64,000 bases of DNA from Symbiodinium natans (Eukaryota; Sar; Dinophyceae; Suessiales; Symbiodiniaceae): contig CAJNDS010000182.1 of assembly GCA_905221605.1 (NCBI GenBank), forward strand, positions 60,001-124,000, given 5' to 3'. Made by a program: the position numbers and the translations under genes. Below, one piece after another: positions 21,751 through 30,047 of the stretch. Below the pieces are notes generated by a model that saw only the letters and a list, made by a program, of their open reading frames with translations, was not told where the DNA came from and did not search any database. Within the stretch, counting starts at the first letter, position 1. Each line of letters opens with the position of its first letter.

Positions 21751-22808
21751 GTGATGCAGCCGGCCATGCGTGCACATGTGGTTGTGGAAGGGGTTGAGCT
21801 TCATGAGGGATGCACCTTGTCCACATTGCGAGCTTGCACGGCATTGGGCATCGGCAAGAGTGGAGGCAAGGCAACCGTCTTGCAGCGCATCCACAACTTC
21901 ATGGACCGCCAGAGATTGCTCGAACGACATCAAGTCGAGGATGCAAGAGTCCAATTGCCCCGAGAGCAAGCACCCGTTTCTGAGCCTACACCTGAGGAAA
22001 TGCGTCGCCACGCATTGTCGCTGCATCAAGTTCCAAGCCCGTGCTGACCGGCATGTCCAAGCAAGACCAGATGTTAGGGCGTGTAGCACATGTTCGTTTG
22101 ACTTTGCCTTCACTGAATGTGAAACCGGTCGCCCCGGTGACAAGTTGATCTGCTTAATCCTCAAGGATTCACACACAGGTGCCACCTGCGCGATCCCTAC
22201 ACCAGCAAAGGGAGGAACCGTGGCGTTCAAGTTCATGGTTGCTGAAGTGTGTAAATTCTTGAATTTTTGTGGACATACGGAAATCGCCTTGAAATCAGAC
22301 GGCGAACCGGCTTGTCTTGCTTTGCAGCAAGGGGTAAAAGAGTTGAGGTCGCGGATGAAACTTGAAACGCATCTTGAACAACTGGAGGCCGCTGACCACC
22401 AAGCAAACCCCAGCGAGCAAACCGTGGATCAGCTCAGGCAGCTTACGGGAACTGCTAAGCCAAGTTGAAGCCGAGACTGGCCAAAAGGTCAGCACGATGT
22501 CTCCACTCCATGCGTGGGCGTGGAAGCACGCGTGTTGGCTGCACATGCGCTACGGGCGCAGTGGATTTGCCAGTCCGTTTGAAGTGATAACAGGGCGCCC
22601 GTACAATGGCAAAGTTGTGGGGTTTGGAGAGGTTGTTTTCGCAAGGATTAAGAGTTCTATCAAGGGCAAAGCCAGATGGAGAAAGATGTTGTGGTTGGGA
22701 AGTTGGGGGCATGGGCAAGTAGGCCAGGCTAGAATGCAGAGAACCCCTGTTCGAGGAAGATGTTGCCTGAAAGACCACCACTTCCATATCCCGGTTATGC
22801 CTACCTGA
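21751..22808 (+). pseudogene. Copia SAP-like motif and integrase, several frames
   Basis: Frame one (21751-22047) has a SAP-like helix-turn-helix signature, LSTLRACTALGIGKSGGKAT, a small DNA-binding motif, followed by the start of the integrase zinc region (EEMRRHALS). The frame then changes. The segment to 22468 holds the catalytic core: Asp in STCSFDFAF, Asp in LKSDGEPACLAL, and a probable Glu in NPSEQTVDQLRQL. A third frame (to 22808) holds the C-terminal part with SGFASPFEVITGRPYNG and GKARWRKMLWLG. Integrase inserts the cDNA. At least two frameshifts make this copy inactive. Confidence 0.75.
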
Positions 22809-23042
22809 CAATGCACCGCTTGAAGAACTCATTCCTCCGCCAGCCATTATTGCATCAAGCACACCGGAACCTCCTACGCTTGTTCAAACATCGGCCGAGA
22901 CACCGCTTCCCACGGCTGCCGAGCCTAGCACGCCCATGCTTGTTGATTCCGATGCACCACCACAACAGCAGGAGGCCAGTGGAGCTCGCGCTTCTAATGG
23001 TTTAGAAGGCGTTAGTGGTTCTAGTGAAGCGTTGGTCCTGGT

Positions 23043-23820
23043 TTGACACCAGAGGCGAGGCCATCAGGGGCAGGCGGGAATGAGCAGCCAGCACCCAAAA
23101 GGGCACAAATCCGGTTGCGCTTAGATGCAGTTCAAGTGGACAAAGACGGCAACGAACTACACAGTGTCGATGAACAGGAGATAGAACTCTTCGATGAGGC
23201 TGCTGAAGGTTTCATGGACTGTGAGGAGTCCGAGGCTTGGGACAACTACGACGATGACGCTGGTGCGTCACCGAGTGCAGAGATTCCCAGTTGCTTGATC
23301 AGACCCTTTTCCCAAACGGAGCCACAATGCAGTCCGGAGGAGTTGCAATACATCGACGACATCGCTGACAACTTTGAGCTGAGCAGACTGACCAACATGC
23401 ACGTGCTGAGTAAAGTTCAGAGCAAGCTTGAAGATCACAGAGTTTTGTCGTCGAAGAGTGTGAGATCATGGCGGCGAAAGTGCTACCCCACGTGCACGAA
23501 GGTGGGAAACAGATGGTTCAAGCTCGACCGCATGCTACCCGGTCAACGTGACGGAAGCGTCACGTGGTTTGCAGATTTCACAGAGAAGATCAAGCGTGCA
23601 GTTGGAGCTGAGTTGCTACCGAGCAACCAGCACTGTTCAGACTGCCAGAGTCTGAAGGTGGCGGCATGGTGCATGCAGATGACATGATGTGCGCAGGACG
23701 CTCAGATAAACTTGAAAAGCTGGAGAATCACCTCAAAAGCAAGTTTAAAGTGTCATCGGAGTGGGGATTGGAAACGTCGGAGACTGCGTCAGTTTTCTTA
23801 AGAGAACACACCGCCTGGTA
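23043..23820 (+). pseudogene. Copia reverse transcriptase, internally deleted
   Basis: An acidic linker leads into KSVRSWRRKCYPTCTK, the usual start of the RT finger region in this group, but the next residues (GNRWFKLDRMLPGQRDGSVTW) belong to the far side of the palm, so motif A and its catalytic Asp are missing. After a frame change near 23670 the catalytic motif C is intact as VHADDMMCAGR, followed by LEKLENHLKSKFKVSSEWG. The RT therefore could not work. The deletion is visible from the order of motifs and needs an aligned full-length relative to size it. Confidence 0.75.
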
Positions 23821-24169
23821 AGTGAAGACCTCTTGGTCATCGACCAAACGTGAAGTATGTGGAGAAGCTGATGCAGGTCACCGGCCTTGCCGCTGCAAAG
23901 GAAAGCCTACAGACCGCGTGCCCGATCCTGAGCTTGATGCCGCCAGTGCATCAAAGTATCGCACCGCGGTGGACATCAGGTACGTTGCTCAGACCTTCCC
24001 GCTTGCCAGTTTGGGATTCGTTTCCTGTCAACCTATGCCCACTGCCCAACAGAGGGATCCTGGAAGCTGCTGAGGCACCTGACCGCGTACATCAACAGCC
24101 ACGAGAGTTATGTCGTGGGACTTGCCAAGCCGATTGTTGGAAAGGGTATCATTCGGGATTGTTCAGACA

Positions 24170-24615
24170 ATTTGCATACCCCGTATGCTTCTCTGACGCC
24201 GACTGGTCTGGCAACCGCCAGACCAGAAAGTCAGTGAGCGCTGCTGTGGTGTTGTGGGACTCCATGACCATTTATAGCCACTCGAAGACTTAAAAGAACA
24301 TCAGTCTTTCCTCGGCGGAATCAGAATATCACTCGATAATATCCGCCATAGCTGACAGCATCCTCTTGAAAGCGTGCATCACCTTCATTGCACCGCATCC
24401 ACCTCTTGAGATCACTGCCTTCTGTGATAACAGTGCGGCCAGGACGCTTGCCTGCCGTCAGGGCGTCGGTCGCATGCGGCATGTCAGTGGAAAGCTGCTT
24501 TGGCTGAGCAGAAGACCAAGGAAGGAGAAGTGGTTGTTCGACCCGTGCCTACGGCGGACAACGTTTCAGACCTCGGTACTAAAGCGCTAAAGGCAGACCG
24601 TATCTTGTACTGTTG
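24170..24615 (+). pseudogene. Copia RNase H
   Basis: The domain starts with CFSDADWSGNRQTRKS (first catalytic Asp). A stop codon follows in SHSKT*KN, then SLSSAESEYHS (catalytic Glu) and FCDNSAARTLACRQ (second Asp). A frame change brings the ending RPVPTADNVSDLGTKAL. This is the usual ending of copia RNase H, which removes the RNA strand during cDNA synthesis. One nonsense codon and one or two frameshifts mark it as dead. Confidence 0.78.
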
Positions 24616-25006
24616 TCAAACTCAACATGCGTGATTCCGAATGTGGGTATCAACTTGGATGCCCAGAGCAGACGCCAGTTGTGCCGAGTTATCAAGCAAG
24701 GGAGTGTCAATCCTCAAAGAATACTACAGGTTCTTGCATTGGCGTTGCAAGTCGACGCCAAAGCAAGCGAGCAAGATGAGCCCAATGATGATCAAGACGC
24801 CTTGAGCCATGTGAGCACGAGCCTCTTGACTTGGAGAGGCAAGAGCGTGACTGTGGTATTCCTTGTCTGTGCCGACCTCATTGAGAACCACCCCATGTGT
24901 GCAATGTTGTTCGGACAGTTGATGATGCTTGGTTTTCTTGATCTGTGCAATGTGCTTTTGCCGGAGCCACCGAAGGTCTGAGCCCACAACCAGTGGGAAT
25001 GCAACA

Positions 25007-25474
25007 ATGCCAAAGGTTGAAGTCAACGTAGTGGTTGATAGGCCTGTGGGTGTAGGGGATAGGGATAAGCCTGAACCCGCCGAAATCCCTAACCCTGACC
25101 TGCCACAGCAAGAGAACGAAGGAGACGATGATCAGCCAGATCCGACAGCTGCATCGTCGTCTGCACCAGCAAATGCAGCACCGGTGAGTGCAAGCACGTC
25201 TTGGAATGAGGTTGAGGCGAATCTTAATGCTTGGTTGCGTGAGAATGCCCTGCCAATGCTCGAACAGTGCAACGCACCGCCTCGAACACCGGAACATCCG
25301 TCGGTGCGAGATCCAGCAGAGAATCATGTTGTGTTCGTGACTGCGAGTCGTGGATATGCATTCCACCGGACACGTGAATGCCCAAAGCTCAGATGTGCAA
25401 AGCGAATTCTGAGGTACAGCAAGCGTGAGGCCATCAGGCGAGGTTTCAAGCCCTGCAAGGAGTGTGGAGCATGA
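25007..25474 (+). CDS. Accessory ORF after RNase H with a C-terminal Cys/His motif
   Basis: An intact frame of 155 codons from ATG 25007 (MPKVEVNVVVDRPVGVGDRD) to TGA 25474 lies between RNase H and the 3' LTR, a place where copia elements normally carry nothing or an extra gene. The middle is acidic and Pro/Ala-rich. The last 50 residues have a compact pattern: FHRTRECPKL, then a helix KREAIRRGFKPCKECG. The H-x3-C ... PC-x2-C arrangement could bind one zinc ion. Small zinc modules of this type (tyrosine/His-Cys, then A-x3-G-x2-P-C-x2-C) occur beside bacterial nucleases and DNA-binding proteins; any link here is inference. Being intact inside a broken element makes it notable. Confidence 0.55.
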   Translation: MPKVEVNVVVDRPVGVGDRDKPEPAEIPNPDLPQQENEGDDDQPDPTAASSSAPANAAPVSASTSWNEVEANLNAWLRENALPMLEQCNAPPRTPEHPSVRDPAENHVVFVTASRGYAFHRTRECPKLRCAKRILRYSKREAIRRGFKPCKECGA

Positions 25475-26025
25475 TACAGTGCAACTTCTTTCCACTTGGA
25501 AATGTTCATGATGCTGCGCAGTGGTCGCATGTATATAGCTTTATGTACATAGCTTGTGATGCTCATGAAACTTCACTTGCTAATCCTCGTGGAACCTGGG
25601 GTTCAGCAATGCACACACATTCTTGCCCAATCCTGTTCATTTCCGACTTCGAATGAGATACTCCGAATGCCTTGATGTTTGGGAGTTGGTCACCCAAAAT
25701 CTCGTGCGATGGCAGATAGGCCATCACAATCTCCACAGTGCAATGCCACGTGTGTCCACCTTGCTTGCCATTCCGACAGTGTGCAGCATGGTGAAGGTCT
25801 CCGCTTGGGCCAGTCAAGCATGCAGCACAGTAGGTGCTAGGTACAACGTAGTTGTAGCCTAAACCGAGCCAACGACCCATGGGCAGAGCTCGAAGATGCA
25901 AAGACATTCTGCAGTTGTTTCACGGGAGCATTTGAAACTAAGTGTCTTGTTGTTTCTCATACCTGGGCATCGGGAATCCTTTGAACCAAAACTCTTCGCC
26001 TAGCTTCACACTTTTGGAGGCGGGG
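25475..26025. other. Copia 3' untranslated region with polypurine tract
   Basis: There is no convincing gene. The last ten bases, GGAGGCGGGG at 26016-26025, form the polypurine tract that primes plus-strand synthesis and sit directly against the 3' LTR. Short frames on both strands lack domains. Confidence 0.7.
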
Positions 26026-26157
26026 TGTTAGGATTTTCCCGATTTACAGCATGCCCAGATATTATGTTTTGCAGTTGTTTTACCTGTTGCTCCCATATAG
26101 CATGTGACTTGAGTGATTCGAATCTGCAGGCGTCTTTACGGATTCAAAAGTTTTTCA
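26026..26157 (+). repeat. 3' LTR of the copia element
   Basis: Starts TGTTAGGATTTTCCC and ends GTTTTTCA, followed by the target duplication TCTTC (26158-26162). Compared with the 5' LTR it keeps an extra segment CCCATATAGCATG around position 26092 and a longer T run at the end. Confidence 0.85.
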
Positions 26158-26511
26158 TCTTCGTATGACAGAGTCGCTGCAGGGTTCTTCCTGATGCTCG
26201 CGTACGGTCGTTTGCGGTTCAGTGACGGGCAGAGGATTACCAGCTTCCTGTTGGATCAACCAGACCCCAACAAGCCTGAGCTGGGATATCTGGCTTGTCC
26301 TGCGGATGAAGGCGGGGCTGTGCTATGGAGGGTCGGTGCCGGAGACTGAGCCGATTCTAAGGCGGTTGGGGAAGGAGGAGGCTGGACTCGAGATCCCCTT
26401 GACGTCTCGGCGGCTAGTGATTGGTTGAGGCAGCCGTTGAGGCACACTGCGCAGGCCGGTCCCATCAAGGTGGGTACTCACAGCGCCAAGGCAACTATGC
26501 TCAGTTGGGCA
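26158..26511 (+). pseudogene. Tyrosine recombinase, 3' piece after the copia element
   Basis: In phase with 18516-18724 the frame reads SSYDRVAAGFFLMLAYGRLRFSD, in which the catalytic Arg of the R-box is at 26215-26217. A stop (TGA 26347) and a frame change follow. The next box, VGTHSAKATMLSWA, has the catalytic His at 26479-26481 and the Lys/Arg position nearby. The gene stops resembling a YR after that box: its catalytic Tyr region is replaced by sequence leading to the next recombinase. It is therefore truncated at both ends. It fits family A, whose gag relic continues at 35065. Confidence 0.72.
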
Positions 26512-28451
26512 GTTGACAAACCTAAAGGAACCGCTCCCCCTCTGCCGGCGGCAGGTCTTGCCCAACCTTTGTACTCCCAGGGACGACGCATTGAGCCAGT
26601 TCCACGTGCCGGGCAACCTCTGCCCGTTCCTGTTGCGGCATCCAGCAGGAGCAATTGTGATTCCGATGCTGAAGAAGAATCAGCCAGACACTTTGCCAGG
26701 TTTCGGCAGTCCTTCACAGAATCCAACCAACAGCAGCAAAGTACTTCATCGTTTCTCTTGAAAGCTGCCCCGAAGCGAAAGCCAGCAAAGGCGGCCGATC
26801 CCCACCATCCCAAGTTCCAGCAGATTGCAGGTTTCTCCCAGATGGCCTTGTCACTGTTTTGGGGTGTGCTTGTTTTTATGGGTGATTGTAGTGGATTGTT
26901 CAAGCAGATTCAGTGCTCCGAATTTGCCAGTCATCACACCTCGCGAATTCTTTCCGGGTATGCCACGAACACGGTGCTCCGTTACCTGGCAGCTTGGTCA
27001 CACTTTGTGGCGAATCTTGAAGGGCTAGGCCTCTGTTTTGGCAATCTTGATAGTGTTATGATGGCAGACATACTAGTCACCATGTCCCTTGAGAAGCATG
27101 GAGACCCTACTCTGGGTTCAAGCTGTTGCATGACAATCAAAGCACTTCGTTGGCTATGCAAAGTCGCAGAATGTACAATCTTATCGTGCGCGTATGAAAA
27201 AGTGATTGATTCTTTTCTGAAGTCAAAAATTCCTCGTGAACGCCGTGAGAGTTTCCCACTACCCACTTGGGTGCTCCAGCTGTGGGAAAGGCGCATCTTG
27301 ATGAAGCAGGCATCATTCCTTGAAGTGGTTGTGCTTGGTGGTTTTTTGGTTGCTGCCTGGGGTTCATTGCGATTTGCAGATCTTCAACGTGTGGAGTGGA
27401 GTTCATTATCTTTTGACTTACATGTCCTTCGTGGTACGTGTTATGCGACCAAAACATGTCACACCGGGCAGCCCTGGGGCATCCTTGCGTCAGGTATTCT
27501 GTCTCGCGGGACGCATTCTTGGGTTAGCAAATACCTGCATGCCCTTGACAGGCTGGCTACAATGCATGTTCGAAACCACCCAGATTCGTGGCTTCCATCG
27601 TTCTTGCTTCCAGCAGTGCAAGGCGACAGCTTCATGTTGCCCCTGCAAGCTATGAGCTATGCTGAGGCGCTGAGGTGGTTGAGGCATTTTCTCCTCATGC
27701 CTTGGGCTCCGCACCACCAGAGGTACCGCCCCTCAATTTCACAGTGCATAGTCTCAAAGCCACTATGCTTTCCATGTCCCTTCAAGTCAATGTTGATGAG
27801 GTTGATAGGAAACGTCAAGGGCACCACCGCATAAGCAGCTCCGCTCTTTATTCCCGTGATGATGTTCATGGCATGCTTCGGTGCCAATCTTGCATTCGTG
27901 ATAGCATCCGCACAGGCTTCCGATTTTTGGTCCCCCAGCACAGAGGAGGGCAGCAGCCCTTGACACCAGCGTACATCCCGCCGGAAGCTTTCTCTAAGGA
28001 CTACGAGTTTGAACCCTTCCAGTGGTTCTCGTTTCAACTTGATGGCAGTGACGATTTGCTTCAAAGCAGTAATGGGAGTTGGGAGGTCGCAGAAAATCAA
28101 ATAGTCACCCCTGATCCAGATATAGAGGCGCTGGACAAAGATCTCGTGTACCACTCCGACCCAGGATCTTCAGATGAGAGCGAGGAGGAACCTTCGGCAC
28201 CCCCGGCCGAAGAGCACGACTTAGGTGAGCCTGAGGAATTCTTGCTGGGCTCCTGCACCGCGGTGTTGCATGTGCTCTGCCCTTCAGATGCTTTGTCAGG
28301 CACTCTTGTCAATGGGACATATATGCGTGCAAAGTGTGGTGCCACTCTTCCGGCCGATCGGCTCATGATCCACACGTCAGTGCCATCTTCGTGTCGGTTG
28401 TGCAGACGCAGTGCTTGCTTGGCAGCTTTATCTTGTTGTTCCGAGGAGTGA
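26512..28451 (+). pseudogene. Family B tyrosine recombinase (one frameshift)
   Basis: After a low-complexity stretch (QQQQSTSS and KRKPAKAADPHHP) the core-binding helices begin near 26842 (SGYATNTVLRYLAAW). The catalytic domain has the R-box VAAWGSLRFADLQRVEW (Arg 27370-27372). A one-base frame change occurs near 27705. Then come TVHSLKATMLSMS (His 27747-27749, Lys 27756-27758), RQGHHR, and ALYSRDDVHGML with the nucleophile Tyr at 27849-27851. An acidic tail and a Cys-rich end (SSCRLCRRSAC) close the frame at 28451. All catalytic residues of a YR are present, so a single base change may be all that breaks it, or it may be a sequencing error. It would integrate the element's circular cDNA. Confidence 0.8.
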
Positions 28452-28820
28452 GCTGGAATGTTCGTGTCAGAAAAGTGTGGTTGTTGTTTTGCGTATGCAT
28501 CAATGAAACAGCAGGCTGTCATGTTGCACATGTCCACCAAGGGTTAGATTGTTGCTATGATCTTGACATGCTTTTGGTGTTTCTGCAGGCAGGCGCTCGA
28601 TTGGGCTAGCAAATCCCCAAGGAAAGATCTTTAGGAGTGTGGCGTCTTGCAAGAGTTTCACGTGGTATTCAGAAGACGCCCTGGAAGTTTCGTACATGTC
28701 AGATTCGTTGCTTAGCATGCTCATCTAGCTCACGAGAACAAAGCTCTGCCATCCTATCTAAGAATCACATATTGGTCTAGCGCTAAACACCAACATTAGC
28801 CCTGCGGTGTCTTGCATGTA
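28452..28820. other. Spacer between YR and gag of family B
   Basis: About 370 bases with no domain. It may carry the promoter and leader for gag. A search by eye for a copy of the 458-bp unit at 34434-34891, expected here or at the left end if the element has split direct repeats, found none. Confidence 0.5.
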
Positions 28821-30032
28821 ATGGCTGATTCCGAGTTGGAGAGTGCACTGGCGAAGGAAGGCTTGGCAGCAGAGGTCATCAAAGTGGCCACGGAAGGGGG
28901 CTGGACAGCCTCGGCGTTCAAACACGTTGTTGAAACTCAGGCAGAAGTTGAGGGAGCCATCCCCGAGATCTTCCCAGGTCAGATTTTGTCTCGGTTGCAA
29001 ATAGCCCAGATCAAAGCAGCGTGGGCGGGCATGCAAACATCCAGTTCCTCTAGTGCTCTGCCGGCCCCTGTCAACGCAGATCCTACTTTGGAGACATGGG
29101 TAGAGAGTTTTGCTCCCAAAATTGCATCCACGAAGCTGTCCGATATGAAGCGCCAATTCCTTGCAAATTACCCAAGTGAGGTCTTGAATCCATCTACTCT
29201 ACCCTCTTTGAGGCTGATTTCCCTCGCAGCTCATCAAGAGGCACGTTCAGAGTATAAATGGATAGCTTGGAAACATCGCATGACGGAAGAGAAAGCTTCG
29301 GAGTTGTTAATTGCCAGACCCCAAAAACAGCCCAAGCTCGAAATGCTGGGTCTTTCCAGCTTGCTCCTTGATGATCCGCCTACAATCGAAGTGACCGATG
29401 CCAATATGGGGATCAGTGGCATCCAGCGAATCTTGGCAGTGCATGACGTTGCGTTGGCCATGGTTGGCTCAGCTCACCTTGCCCGCCTTAAAGCCTACAG
29501 CTGCAAGTTTATCCAGCTTGTGTCCCAGCGTTTCGACCCAACATCAGGCCTGCGTGCACCGACAATCCTAGAAGCGCAACAGGCAGATTGTCGGATTTGG
29601 CAGAGCATCCATTCTTTAGTCAGTGAGAAAGCTTGGAGCTTGAATGACGCGTTGCATGAGTTCACTGAAATCAGAGGTGAGCTTAGCACCTTGCTGCAGG
29701 CTCGTCCGAAAGCCTTGTTCATCCCCCGCGGCCCCGATCTCAAAGGCAAGGGGAAGCAGGTCGGCCAATGGAAAGGCCTCGGCAAGGGCCAAGGCCGGGG
29801 CAAGGAAAAGGGCGGTAAGCCCAAGGGCGCTCCAGGGAGACACATCACCTTCGTGAAAGAGATCCAAGTGGGATCTGAGAAGAAAGGGCTGTGTGTCCAG
29901 TGGCAGATTGGCCGCTGCACAAGGGGAGGCTCCTGCCCCTTTGTTCATGCATGTGCATACCCCAAGCAGGATGGATCAGCGTGTGGGAGCAAGTCGCACA
30001 CAGCCTCTCAGCATGAACAGACGCCTCACTGA
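28821..30032 (+). CDS. Family B gag with CCCH zinc finger
   Basis: ATG at 28821 (MADSELESALAKEGLAAEVI) opens a frame of 403 codons. The N-terminal part has a helical DNA- or RNA-binding style region, and the middle is helical, as in capsid proteins. Near the end a basic linker of Lys/Gly (KGKGKQVGQWKGLGKGQGRG) precedes a CCCH finger, C-x7-C-x5-C-x3-H, in LCVQWQIGRCTRGGSCPFVH. Such fingers bind RNA and replace the usual CCHC knuckle. The frame ends at TGA 30030-30032, with the polyprotein continuing in the same frame directly after. The frame appears intact. Confidence 0.8.
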   Translation: MADSELESALAKEGLAAEVIKVATEGGWTASAFKHVVETQAEVEGAIPEIFPGQILSRLQIAQIKAAWAGMQTSSSSSALPAPVNADPTLETWVESFAPKIASTKLSDMKRQFLANYPSEVLNPSTLPSLRLISLAAHQEARSEYKWIAWKHRMTEEKASELLIARPQKQPKLEMLGLSSLLLDDPPTIEVTDANMGISGIQRILAVHDVALAMVGSAHLARLKAYSCKFIQLVSQRFDPTSGLRAPTILEAQQADCRIWQSIHSLVSEKAWSLNDALHEFTEIRGELSTLLQARPKALFIPRGPDLKGKGKQVGQWKGLGKGQGRGKEKGGKPKGAPGRHITFVKEIQVGSEKKGLCVQWQIGRCTRGGSCPFVHACAYPKQDGSACGSKSHTASQHEQTPH

Positions 30033-30047
30033 TTCGAACCTACCCTT

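Larger units (their letters stand above)
18725..26157 (+). mobile_element. Ty1/copia-type LTR retrotransposon, degenerate
   Basis: The element has short LTRs (115 and 132 bp) that begin TGTTAGG and end CA, flanked by the 5-bp duplication TCTTC (18720-18724 and 26158-26162). A polypurine tract GGAGGCGGGG directly precedes the 3' LTR. The internal order is gag, protease, integrase, RT, RNase H, the copia order. Extra frames occur before gag (18985) and after RNase H (25007). Frames are broken in gag, integrase and RNase H, and the RT has lost its motif A region, so this copy is inactive. LTR divergence (an 11-base indel, a C/T change and an end indel) shows the insertion is not very recent. Confidence 0.88.
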
